DNA of 64,000 bases from Listeria grandensis FSL F6-0971 (GTDB lineage Bacteria > Bacillota > Bacilli > Lactobacillales > Listeriaceae): the NCBI RefSeq assembly GCF_000525835.1, contig NZ_AODD01000008.1, positions 44,696 to 108,695 on the forward strand, read 5' to 3'. Positions 54,418 through 62,972 of this stretch are shown piece by piece. Positions within the stretch are counted from its first letter, which is position 1. The number at the start of each line of letters is the position of its first letter. The notes beneath the pieces were generated by a model. The model did no database searches, was not told the origin of the DNA, and worked only from the letters and a program-made list of their open reading frames with translations. The translations under genes and the position numbers were made by a program.

Positions 54418-55107
54418 CTAATAATAGCTATACGTTGACATCTCTCGTTTGCTTAACTTTTTATCGTTATAAATAGCGCCCAAAAACTTCTCATGTCTTG
54501 CTTCAATCAATTGAATCGCGCGCATAATGTCGGCTTTTTTCGTATTCGCTGCCTTGATAACCAAAATCACGCCATCACTTGCAGCACCTATGGTTCGCGA
54601 ATCCGAAATCAGTAAAATCGGTGGGGTATCAAATAAAATCAAATCGTATTCCGCACGCACATCCTCCACAAAAGTTTGAAAATGAACCGAATTCAGTAAT
54701 TTCGTGGGTGCTGGTGGCAATGGCCCAACAGGTAGAAAAGAAAGATTCTCGATCCCCGTCGTTTGAAGCACTTCCTGATAGGGAACAGCACCTGCTAACA
54801 CCGAACTAAATCCCTGCTTATTGGTTTGCTGAAATGACTTACTAAGCCGAGGATTGTGCATATCCGCATCAATAATCAATACCCGCTTGCCCTGCATCGC
54901 ATAAACCGCCGCCAAATTCATCGATGTAAACGTCTTTCCTTCTCCTTTATGCGCCGAGGTCACTGTAATAACTTGCGCCTTATTATTGGAAAACTGAATG
55001 CTCGACTGAATCGAATTCAACTTTTCAAAAAAGACAGATCGTACTTCCGTCACCGGTAACTTGTCCCATTCCAGCCCATTCTGCTCATTACTTTTTAGTC
55101 GTCTCAT
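54418..55107 (-). CDS. Bacterial tyrosine kinase, CpsD/CapB type (cluster 2)
   Basis: P-loop kinase of 229 residues. ATG 55107 follows AAGGAGG and lies inside the end of the Wzz-like gene (20-base overlap); the longer frame from 55167 lacks a start signal. Walker A is S-A-H-K-G-E-G-K-T (K58), Walker A' V-L-I-I-D-A-D near 78, Walker B I-L-F-D-T-P-P near 152. The C-terminus S-T-Y-S-Y-Y is a tyrosine cluster for autophosphorylation. It acts with the Wzz-like protein next to it. It differs enough from the cluster-1 kinase to suggest separate partner pairs. Confidence 0.9.
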   Translation of the reverse strand: MRRLKSNEQNGLEWDKLPVTEVRSVFFEKLNSIQSSIQFSNNKAQVITVTSAHKGEGKTFTSMNLAAVYAMQGKRVLIIDADMHNPRLSKSFQQTNKQGFSSVLAGAVPYQEVLQTTGIENLSFLPVGPLPPAPTKLLNSVHFQTFVEDVRAEYDLILFDTPPILLISDSRTIGAASDGVILVIKAANTKKADIMRAIQLIEARHEKFLGAIYNDKKLSKREMSTYSYY

Positions 55108-55774
55108 GTCCTTTTCCTCCTTCCCTAACATGCGGAATATCACCAAGCACATCGACTCCCATTTCACTTAGCTGCTCTTCTTTCGTCACGATTGTGTCAA
55201 GAAGTATTGCTATAATGAGGAAACTAATACTTAAAATAACCCCAATAATAAACGCGATAATATACTTACTGACATTTGAAATCGCAACTCCAAGCTCACC
55301 AGACATGATCGTTGTAACCTTTGTTCCCTTCACCAAAGCTTTTAGTTCCTCCGACGCATATTTGGCAATCGTATTCACCACTAGCGCGCTTTCTTTCGGA
55401 TTTCCGGACTTATAGCTAATGCTGTAAACCAATGATTTTTCGTCCACATTCACCGTTGTTTTGTTCCGAATAGTATCAATGGCTTCCTTCGACTTCGTTT
55501 CTTTTGCGACATTTCTCATTACTTTGGGACTTTGGATCAGCTTCGCGTAAGTGTCTGTCAAACCTTGCGTCATCAATAACGATTCATAAGTTTGTGAAGC
55601 CGCCCCATTTGCATTTACCGTGACAAAAAGCTGAACGTCCGACCTATATTGCTTCGGTATAAAATAGGAGTACAAAACAAAAACAGCTAATAATAATGCG
55701 AATGGAATGGCAATAATCCACAGAATATTCTTTTTAGCAACGCTCCAAATATCTTTAAAACTTAATGTGTGCAT
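55088..55774 (-). CDS. Wzz/CpsC-type chain-length regulator (cluster 2)
   Basis: Membrane protein of 228 residues with a helix at about 18-38, an extracytoplasmic Wzz domain starting Y-R-S-D-V-Q-L-F-V near 42, a second helix near 175-197 and a cytosolic tail with V-D-V-L-G-D-I-P-H-V. Activator of the following tyrosine kinase (20-base overlap). It resembles TuaF/YveK proteins. Intact. Confidence 0.9.
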   Translation of the reverse strand: MHTLSFKDIWSVAKKNILWIIAIPFALLLAVFVLYSYFIPKQYRSDVQLFVTVNANGAASQTYESLLMTQGLTDTYAKLIQSPKVMRNVAKETKSKEAIDTIRNKTTVNVDEKSLVYSISYKSGNPKESALVVNTIAKYASEELKALVKGTKVTTIMSGELGVAISNVSKYIIAFIIGVILSISFLIIAILLDTIVTKEEQLSEMGVDVLGDIPHVREGGKGHETTKK

Positions 55775-55794
55775 GAAAAAGCACCTTTCCTTAT

Positions 55795-56928
55795 TTATTT
55801 TTTTCCTATGTCCTGGTACAGTTGAATAAGTTTCTTCTCCTCATGGCCCCAATTATACTTATGCTCAAAATAATAACGTCCGTTTTGGCCCATCTGTCTC
55901 ACTTCACGCGGATTCTCTAATAATCGTAACGTTGCTTCCCCAACCTCATCTTGGTTTAGCGGGTTCACACAAACGCCTGCATTCGTCTCATTTATCAACG
56001 CTTGCCAATCAGGAAAATTAGAAGCAAGCACCGCCGTATTGGCCGCCATATATTCATATAACTTCGTTGCGAGTGAATTTAGATAATTAGGCAACGGATG
56101 AAGCAAGCACAAACCAATATCCGCTGTATGCAATTCCTGCCACATCATGTCATATGGAATCAAACCTTTCCAGATAACCTGTTCCTCTAACTGATTAAGA
56201 TGGATGAATTGCGCCATTTTCGCCGATAACCCCTCCGACATATTTCCAATGAGCACCAATTCGAATGGATCATTCCAGTGTTGTTTTAAGTAATTCGCCA
56301 AATGAAGCATTTCCATCAATCCACGAGCTTCTGTGATGTCACCAACGTATACCAATTTTTTTAAATCTCCCTCCGTTGCTCCTTGTGCCGGCTGGTATGT
56401 CGGAAAATTATATGTATCAATTTGTGGGCAATCAAGAAAAGGATAATCTACTTTATAAGAACTCTCCGCAAAAATAACAGCATCCATGCGCGCTAAAAGA
56501 CACCTCTCCAAATTTCTGATGAGTTTAGAAAGTGGCATTCTAGCTCTTTGCCAAATCCATGGCTTCGATTGAATCGCTTTTGGAAAATTTTCATACATGT
56601 CAAAAATAAAAATAGCATCTTTTTTTCGCCGACGCAGCAACATAGCGACAAGTAACAACTCCGGATCATTGAAATGAAAGTAGTCCGCTTTCGAATTTAC
56701 TGCCATCTTATAAACCGTCCACCAATTAAGTGGTCTCAAATATCTATTTTTCTTAGGCAACGTTTGTATCTGTATATTGGCAAGCGCATCTGTATTTCTA
56801 CCTTGCTCAATCGCTATTAACTCTACTTTAAAATTATTATATGCTAAAGATTTGGCCGTTTTATGGTATAATCTGGTTCCATTCCAATGATGGACACTGC
56901 TACATAAAAACACATTTTCTACATTCAT
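55795..56928 (-). CDS. Family 4-like glycosyltransferase (TuaH-like), first gene of cluster 2
   Basis: GT-B-type transferase of 377 residues: N-terminal S-S-V-H-H-W-N-G-T-R near 10, D-M-Y-E-N-F-P near 110, C-terminal Y-V-G-D-I-T-E-A-R-G near 200 and L-A-T-K-L-Y-E-Y-M-A-A near 290, matching the nucleotide-sugar site. It is the first gene after the cluster-2 promoter and 20 bases upstream of the Wzz-like gene. Donor and acceptor unknown. Confidence 0.82.
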   Translation of the reverse strand: MNVENVFLCSSVHHWNGTRLYHKTAKSLAYNNFKVELIAIEQGRNTDALANIQIQTLPKKNRYLRPLNWWTVYKMAVNSKADYFHFNDPELLLVAMLLRRRKKDAIFIFDMYENFPKAIQSKPWIWQRARMPLSKLIRNLERCLLARMDAVIFAESSYKVDYPFLDCPQIDTYNFPTYQPAQGATEGDLKKLVYVGDITEARGLMEMLHLANYLKQHWNDPFELVLIGNMSEGLSAKMAQFIHLNQLEEQVIWKGLIPYDMMWQELHTADIGLCLLHPLPNYLNSLATKLYEYMAANTAVLASNFPDWQALINETNAGVCVNPLNQDEVGEATLRLLENPREVRQMGQNGRYYFEHKYNWGHEEKKLIQLYQDIGKK

Positions 56929-57299
56929 GATTATCCTTCCTCTTTCATAATTACGACGTGCTACACACTCGAATTCTATAGATTTTTCGTACCAAAAATG
57001 GGGAATAAATCTTACATGAGTTAGTGTAATATAATCTAGAATCTCAATCTGTTCAAAAAAAGAAGGCCGAAATGCAGTTTTTGATAAAAGACTTGATCAG
57101 CATCTGCAAATAGGTTAATCACAGTGCTTAATAAGTCTATACATATTCCAAAACAGGAACATCACTCTGTATTTTTTGGAAAACATGTAGTAAGATACTA
57201 TACATTACGTATCTGTAAATCATTTCAAGTCACAGCTAACTAACATAAGTACATCATTGTCTTTAGCATTCTTCATATAGAAAAAGGAGGAACATTTGA
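56929..57299. other. Divergent intergenic region between cluster 2 and the Mga-like regulator
   Basis: 371 bases without a gene. It holds the cluster-2 promoter (57028-57056) and must hold the promoter of the plus-strand regulator, for which I could not assign a good pair. The regulator may control cluster 2 across this region (inference from divergence). Confidence 0.55.
57028..57056 (-). promoter_or_regulatory. Predicted promoter of polysaccharide cluster 2
   Basis: TTGAAC (57056-57051), 17-bp spacer, TATATT (57033-57028) on the minus strand, with a leader of about 90 bases before the GT4 gene. Confidence 0.7.
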
Positions 57300-58769
57300 A
57301 TGAAAAACTGCCTATCCAAACAGCACTTGCGCCAACTCAAAATCATCAACTTACTCCATGAAAATAAAAACATGACATTAGACAAGATAAGTTATACGCT
57401 AGGTTTTAATAGCCGAACCTTACGCAAAGACATCGAGCAAATTAATAGCTATGCCGCACCAATTGAGATCCTATCCTCTAAAAACGGGTTTTATTTATAC
57501 ATCCCGATGAACTACAATATTGATCATATATATGCCTCGACCCTGAAAGACAGTACTGAATTTTCACTTATCGAAGAAATTTTCTTTAATGAAAATCATT
57601 CTATTGACTCGCTATCCGAAAAACTATTTATCAGTAGTTCTACACTCCGCAGAACCATCTCTCATTTAAATAAAGTGCTGAAAAAAAAGAAAATCAAAGT
57701 CAACTCCCAGCCACTCATATTGGTGGGCGATGAAGCCGAAATTTGTAGCCTGATGATTCATCTCATCGAAGAAAAGTATGGAATCGCCAATATCCCCTTT
57801 CCTAAAATACAAGTTGGTGCACTCGATAAAATCCTTACTTGGGTCGCAAAAGCCAATAATCAAAGAATGGATTTTTGCGAATTGAACCGACTGAGACTTT
57901 GGATCATGATCATTCTCACACGGGTCAGGAATGGCCATATCCAAACAACTGAAGCTAATTTCCCAGCAGATGTAGACACCTCACTACTCAAAAATAAAGT
58001 GTTAACCGGACTGTTTAAATCTGTTTTTAAAATTGAATTGACTGAAGAAGTCGCCTATAGTTTATTCGGTATGTTTATTAAAAATAAGTTCGCATTTAAC
58101 TATGAACACCTCGAAGAATTAATGGCTCACGATGATTCTGTCAAGGTGCTGGCAGAGCGAAATTTACAATTGCTTGAGGCCCTAGCCACCAAGCTCGAGA
58201 TTCCGATTGAGAATAAAGAACACATTCTCATTAATATTTATAATATCGCTGTCCTCGCTACTAACCTTGAGAGTGAGAGCTATATTCTATACAATACACA
58301 TCGCGCTCTAGTCGACCGAATCACCAATCAACATCCCTATTTTATAGATACATTAAATGAGACGATCAAACAGGTTTTCAAGAATTCCAAATACACTACT
58401 AATAAATTAGATTCGCTTGCCTATATGTTACTCACACATTGGCGCAATCTTGCCATACATCTACAAACAAGGACTCCTAGCATTGATGTTGGCATTCTTT
58501 TAGACACGGATATCGAGCATATGGCACTTATCCGCGATGAACTTCACGCCCGATTTAGCAATAAATTCAACCTTTCCATCACCGAAGAATTCACCCTCTC
58601 CGCCTTCAAGAAAAAAGCTTCTATGTATGATGTTATCGTCACAAACATCCCTGGACTTTCTTTCAAAAATTCTCCAATGGTCGTCTGCATCTCGATGTTC
58701 CCAACACCACTGGATATTAAAAACTTACACAACTGCTATGACAAAATCACCAGTACTTCTAATAAATAA
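57300..58769 (+). CDS. Mga/AtxA-type transcriptional regulator (HTH and PRD-like)
   Basis: Protein of 489 residues starting at ATG 57300 behind AAAAAGGAGGAAC. Two N-terminal winged helix-turn-helix domains: about 10-55 (L-H-E-N-K-N-M-T-L-D-K-I-S-Y-T-L-G-F-N-S-R-T-L) and about 95-130 (S-L-S-E-K-L-F-I-S-S-S-T-L-R-R). A central region of about 160-400 resembles PTS-regulation domains, and a C-terminal EIIB-like fold begins near 405 (D-V-G-I-L-L-D-T-D). Members such as Mga and AtxA control surface and virulence genes in response to PTS phosphorylation or carbon supply. It is divergent from cluster 2 and next to an LPxTG adhesin; these are the likely targets. Confidence 0.82.
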   Translation: MKNCLSKQHLRQLKIINLLHENKNMTLDKISYTLGFNSRTLRKDIEQINSYAAPIEILSSKNGFYLYIPMNYNIDHIYASTLKDSTEFSLIEEIFFNENHSIDSLSEKLFISSSTLRRTISHLNKVLKKKKIKVNSQPLILVGDEAEICSLMIHLIEEKYGIANIPFPKIQVGALDKILTWVAKANNQRMDFCELNRLRLWIMIILTRVRNGHIQTTEANFPADVDTSLLKNKVLTGLFKSVFKIELTEEVAYSLFGMFIKNKFAFNYEHLEELMAHDDSVKVLAERNLQLLEALATKLEIPIENKEHILINIYNIAVLATNLESESYILYNTHRALVDRITNQHPYFIDTLNETIKQVFKNSKYTTNKLDSLAYMLLTHWRNLAIHLQTRTPSIDVGILLDTDIEHMALIRDELHARFSNKFNLSITEEFTLSAFKKKASMYDVIVTNIPGLSFKNSPMVVCISMFPTPLDIKNLHNCYDKITSTSNK

Positions 58770-58801
58770 AACAAGGCCAGCCAAGTCTGCGAAGAAACTA
58801 T

Positions 58802-58860
58802 AAATAAAGCAAAAATCGCCTCGCCCATTATATTGGGTAAGACGATTTTTGCTTTATTTT
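58802..58860. terminator. Bidirectional terminator
   Basis: AAATAAAGCAAAAATCG pairs with CGATTTTTGCTTTATTT, with an inner CGCCCA/TGGGT-type stem. It serves the Mga-like gene (plus) and the LPxTG adhesin gene (minus). Confidence 0.88.
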
Positions 58861-58880
58861 GGCTATGTCCCAAACTCGGC

Positions 58881-61334
58881 TTATTTTCTAGTTTGTAAAT
58901 AGGCTCGCATTCCAAAGGTTGATAGAATAATTCCTATCATCATAAACCATTGCATACCGCTATCTCCTGTTGTTGGTAACGCTGGCTGTTTACTCGGCTT
59001 TTCTGATGTATTTGTTTCTCCTGGTGTATTTGGCTCTTTCGGTATACTCGGTTTTTCTGGCTTACTTGGTTCTTCTGGTACACTCGGTTCTAATGGTGTG
59101 ATTGGTTCCTCCGGTATATTCGGCTCTATTCGTTCATTATATTTGGTCAACTCAATCATTTGGGAAACATTTTCTTGGTTAACTTCAAAGGCAAGCTCGT
59201 TCTCGTCTATACGATAACCCTCTTGTGCCTTGATTTCTTTGAACATGTACTCTCCCCAGTCCAAATCACCGACTAATATCTGTCCTTTTTCGTCGGTAAC
59301 TAGGTGATCTTCAACCACGTGACCTTGCTTATCTAGTAGTTGGAATTCCACACCTTCTAGAGCTTCTTTTGTTTTGCTATCTTTTTTAGTTAGCATGACA
59401 GAACCTTTCATTCGACTATTTTCAAAAGTAACGGTGATCGTTTTTTCCTCTCCACTAACAATTTGGATCACTCGTTTCGCGTTATCTATGACATAGCCTT
59501 CTGGTGCTTCTACTTCTTCTAACGTATACTCACCAGGAGTTAGATGCTCAAAACGTAAGTTGCCCGTTGCATCTGTTGTCCCAGATTGTACACCGTTTTC
59601 CGACGTGAGGGTGAATTTCGCGTTAGCGAGTTTTTCTTTGGACTCGGCATCACGTTTTTCTACTTGAATAACGCCAGTATTATTGCGCTTATTTTTAACG
59701 ACTAATGAAATGGTATCTTCATTATCTGCTTCAACCACAACTGGAATCGGTGTCTTATCCAGTATATAGCCTTCTGGCGCCGCGGTTTCAACTGCTTCAT
59801 ACGCTCCCGGAACTACATCTTTAAAAATCAGTTGCCCAGACGCGTCCGTTACGCCTTCACGAACAACTTCTCCGTCCTTATTTAGCAGTTGGAATGTTGC
59901 CCCAGCCAACAACTTATTCGCATCATCTTGATCTACTTTTTGAATCAAAATGGCATTGCTGAACCGTTTGGTCGCGACCGTATTCGAATCATACTGCTCA
60001 TTATCTAGTTCGATCTCACTTTTATTTGTCACTGTGTCGCCTACAGCCACACCAGACGCATCTACTTCAAACACGACCTCACCCTTGGTACCTAATTCCA
60101 TATCTTTTTTGGCGGTAAAGGTAAGCGTCTGCCCTTCTTGTCTCACATCAAATAATTCCATACCTGATATCATCTTGCTGTATTTCAGGCGACTATCCAA
60201 GGTGTCCGTAAATACCTGCCCTGCTTTGATCGTTCCTATAATCGATCTTAGCGTCAGCGTATATGCAAGCGTCGTGTCATCACCAATTAAGAACTCCTTA
60301 TTCACTGACTTTGTCAATGCTTTATTGAAGTTTGTATTGCTATCTGGGCGTACCAATACGCTGTCTGAAACTTCACCAACGTCTGTACTCGTCATCGTTG
60401 CTGTGTTTTTGTAAACCTCTTTATTGGTCTCCATGTTCACACGATATTCAATCAAGAAACTATCTGTCTTCGTTAAATTTTTAAAATTCACTTCCAGTCG
60501 TTGCGTTGTCTCATCAAAGAAAATAGCATCGCGATACTGGCTCGTGACATACTTCCGCGAACCATCTGCCGCTACTTCCACAATACGGATGCCCTTCACA
60601 GTTGTAGCATCGGTTGCTTCAATATTTGGCGTCTCGACCGGGTCTTGCTCCACCGATAAACCATCAGGAATCTGATCAGTTATCGTCACATCGCCTAACT
60701 CAAAACTACGATCTGCATTCACCGCTAAATGAAATATATTATATTTGGAATCATCTTCTTCCAAAATACCAATCCCATTCGAGTCAACAGCAGACTTCCA
60801 CCATTTCTCAAAGGGTGCAGGATTTCCACCTTCTTCGACTTTCACACGCAACGTCTGCGAGTCTGACTTTCCATTATACGCGACATTAAATGTTTGTTCT
60901 GGTTTTATTTCCGTTCCTGGTCGCAATAACGGTGCTTGAAATGCTAATTGAAAAGAAGCAGACCATGCAGCACCTTCGTTATAGCTAGAATCAGGCTTTA
61001 CAAAAACCGCAATACTATCAGGATCATCTTTTGCTGGGTTTTCCATATGATCAAATATAAAAGCGTCCGAATGAATGTTAGAAAGGTCTCCTGACGAGAA
61101 AATCTCTCGAGGAATGGTTACTTTGACGAGACCATTCTCATCTACAATCGTATTCGCATCCGCACTAAGCGTCACTTTCAAATTAACCTGACCGTTACTG
61201 ATGATCGGGTCTTCATACGCCTTAAGCGCAATATCAAAATTTCCTTGATCCACGCTTGCTTGTCCTACAACTCCTGGAAGTAACATACTTCCAAACAGAA
61301 CTAACACTGTCATTAAACTAATTAATCTTTTCAT
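58881..61334 (-). CDS. LPxTG-anchored adhesin with three Cna_B/SpaA-type domains
   Basis: Cell-wall protein of 817 residues starting at ATG 61334 (AAGGAGCGG upstream). Signal peptide (to about 26); a region of about 30-450 of beta-rich modules that look like collagen-binding or isopeptide-type adhesin domains (repeated V-x-V-x-V patterns, T-N-K-S-E-I-E-L near 440); three Cna_B prealbumin-like domains beginning near 463, 558 and 645, each with K-x-D ... L-x-G-A/V-x-F-x-L and E-A-P-E-G-Y (third: A-Q-E-G-Y); a Pro/Glu/Ser-rich spanner about 740-785; LPTTGD near 788, a hydrophobic helix and a basic tail. Lys, Asn and Glu positions of Cna_B domains allow isopeptide bonds. Backbone pilin-like or monomeric adhesin; no sortase C is adjacent, so the latter is more likely. 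Confidence 0.9.
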   Translation of the reverse strand: MKRLISLMTVLVLFGSMLLPGVVGQASVDQGNFDIALKAYEDPIISNGQVNLKVTLSADANTIVDENGLVKVTIPREIFSSGDLSNIHSDAFIFDHMENPAKDDPDSIAVFVKPDSSYNEGAAWSASFQLAFQAPLLRPGTEIKPEQTFNVAYNGKSDSQTLRVKVEEGGNPAPFEKWWKSAVDSNGIGILEEDDSKYNIFHLAVNADRSFELGDVTITDQIPDGLSVEQDPVETPNIEATDATTVKGIRIVEVAADGSRKYVTSQYRDAIFFDETTQRLEVNFKNLTKTDSFLIEYRVNMETNKEVYKNTATMTSTDVGEVSDSVLVRPDSNTNFNKALTKSVNKEFLIGDDTTLAYTLTLRSIIGTIKAGQVFTDTLDSRLKYSKMISGMELFDVRQEGQTLTFTAKKDMELGTKGEVVFEVDASGVAVGDTVTNKSEIELDNEQYDSNTVATKRFSNAILIQKVDQDDANKLLAGATFQLLNKDGEVVREGVTDASGQLIFKDVVPGAYEAVETAAPEGYILDKTPIPVVVEADNEDTISLVVKNKRNNTGVIQVEKRDAESKEKLANAKFTLTSENGVQSGTTDATGNLRFEHLTPGEYTLEEVEAPEGYVIDNAKRVIQIVSGEEKTITVTFENSRMKGSVMLTKKDSKTKEALEGVEFQLLDKQGHVVEDHLVTDEKGQILVGDLDWGEYMFKEIKAQEGYRIDENELAFEVNQENVSQMIELTKYNERIEPNIPEEPITPLEPSVPEEPSKPEKPSIPKEPNTPGETNTSEKPSKQPALPTTGDSGMQWFMMIGIILSTFGMRAYLQTRK

Positions 61335-61636
61335 CTTGTATTTACCGCTCCTTAGTAAAGGGTGCCCCGGCTTAATCGAAAAATTCAGCTTACGCTAGAA
61401 CTGGTAAATAGTTTAGCAAATCAACTATATGAACGCTACTAACTCTATTTTCATATTTAAATGATATTTCCAAAGTATCTAGGTAACCAATTTTTCTATA
61501 AACCTTTACACCATAAAGTATAAAATTTCCTAGATTCATTGTTTTTCACTCACTTATTGTTCCATAATGAGAGCCAATAAGACAGATTTAATACATACCA
61601 AATCATCTTATCAACTCCCTCCTGACCTATAAATTA
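61335..61636. other. 302-bp intergenic stretch
   Basis: No gene seen. AT-rich; TATACT-like and TATAGA-like sequences occur on the minus strand (near 61485-61525) without a matching -35. It separates the small secreted gene from the adhesin and probably carries the adhesin promoter. Confidence 0.45.
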
Positions 61637-62272
61637 TTACTTAACAACGGCTTCTATTTCGTTTGTTGTGTAATCACCTGATAGCGAACCGAAAATGGGA
61701 TCTTCAATAATATCCCATAGTGATGAAGCAAAAACTAACGTACTGGAGAACTGATAGCCAGAAGCTGCACCATCAATCTGGATGTTCGGGTATTTTTTTA
61801 AAATTTTACCAAAATCAAGCACAATATCTGCTCTGTACTTGCCTTGCGTCGTAAAGAAAGACTGCGGAAACGAAACGACAATACGGTCTGAATAGATTTT
61901 TAAATCATTGGGTGTTATTTTTTTCGTACCGTATGGCGTGGAAATTTCACCTGAAACCGCAGCTAAAAACTCATCGTGTAGGGTGATATGCTTAAATTGG
62001 CTCGGCATTTTAATTAATAGATTGGCATTGTCAAAATCCTCAACACCTAAGCTTTTCCCTTCGTAATGCAGTGTCGCTTTACCGGAATTATTCACACCGG
62101 GAATATATTTAGCAAGTGAACCTTCTAAGGAACTCTCCGCCAAAATATGCACTACATCTGTGGAACTACCTGTGTTTGTTGCTTGTGCCGATGCTACAAT
62201 ACCATCTACTTGTAATGCGCCGAGTCCGAGCATTGCTGCTAAGCCTGCCGCTACAACGTGACGTTTGCCCAT
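61637..62272 (-). CDS. Secreted protein of unknown family (paralogue 1)
   Basis: Protein of 211 residues: signal peptide M-G-K-R-H-V-V-A-A-G ... A-S-A, then one beta-rich domain. It shares with the next upstream gene the order L-A-x-x-x-L-E-G-x-x-x-x-Y-I-x-G-V, F-K-x-(I/V)-x-L-x-D-E-F-x-x-A-(V/I), I-Y-(S/A)-D-R-I-V and K-Y-P-N-I-x-I-D-x-x-x-S-G-Y. The pair thus arose by duplication. I do not recognise the family. It has no cysteine, anchor or lipobox, so free secretion or a complex with the upstream Ig-like protein is plausible. 15 bases from the paralogue; ribosome binding site AAGGAGAG. Confidence 0.75.
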   Translation of the reverse strand: MGKRHVVAAGLAAMLGLGALQVDGIVASAQATNTGSSTDVVHILAESSLEGSLAKYIPGVNNSGKATLHYEGKSLGVEDFDNANLLIKMPSQFKHITLHDEFLAAVSGEISTPYGTKKITPNDLKIYSDRIVVSFPQSFFTTQGKYRADIVLDFGKILKKYPNIQIDGAASGYQFSSTLVFASSLWDIIEDPIFGSLSGDYTTNEIEAVVK

Positions 62273-62287
62273 CCTTTTCCACTCTCC

Positions 62288-62929
62288 TTATTTTCTAATC
62301 GCTGCTGTTTCTTCACTTATCCATCTACCTTCTTTTGAACCGATCAAGTTGCAATCAATCATTGCATCTTCTGTAAGAACCGCTACAAATGAGTAACCTG
62401 AAGGATTTTCATCGATTGGAATATTAGGATATTTGTCCAAGATCGCACCGTAATCGATAGATAAGTCTGCTGTAAATTTAGCACCAAAAATATAGCTTGC
62501 TCGCGGATTTTTTAAGACAATACGGTCAGCATAAATCGTAATATCTCCTGCCGTATACTCATGCGTTGCCGCGCCCATTCCTGTTGGGTAAGTGATGCTT
62601 CCTTTGATTGCTCGTTTGAACTCATCTTGCAATGCTACATACTTGAATTCATCTGGTAATTTAACAACAAGGTTTGATTTATCGAATAAGCCGATAGCTA
62701 CTGTCGACTTAGCTGTGTAGTGCTGAGCTATATTACCAGATTTCGGAACACCTTGGATGTATGGAGTCATTCTTCCCTCCAACTCCCCGCTCGCGAGCAA
62801 GCTCATACCATACGTTCCCACTTCACTTCTTGGAGCATGGTTTTCTTGTGCTGAAACTTCCCCTGGGTGTGTTAAAAATAATGATCCTACCATCGCTAAT
62901 GTTCCTAATCCTAATACATACTTCTTCAT
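62288..62929 (-). CDS. Secreted protein of unknown family (paralogue 2)
   Basis: Protein of 213 residues with signal peptide M-K-K-Y-V-L-G-L-G-T ... V-S-A and the same core as the gene at 61637-62272, including Y-I-x-G-V near 59, E-F-K-x-x-x-L-Q-D-E-F, I-Y-A-D-R-I-V near 154 and K-Y-P-N-I-P-I-D. It lies 43 bases after the large Ig-like protein gene and 15 before its paralogue, so the three genes look like one operon. Function unknown; the linked Ig-like protein suggests a surface assembly. Confidence 0.75.
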   Translation of the reverse strand: MKKYVLGLGTLAMVGSLFLTHPGEVSAQENHAPRSEVGTYGMSLLASGELEGRMTPYIQGVPKSGNIAQHYTAKSTVAIGLFDKSNLVVKLPDEFKYVALQDEFKRAIKGSITYPTGMGAATHEYTAGDITIYADRIVLKNPRASYIFGAKFTADLSIDYGAILDKYPNIPIDENPSGYSFVAVLTEDAMIDCNLIGSKEGRWISEETAAIRK

Positions 62930-62972
62930 CTGTCTCCTCTTTCCTGAGCCCTCTAGCGGACTTTCTTTTTAT

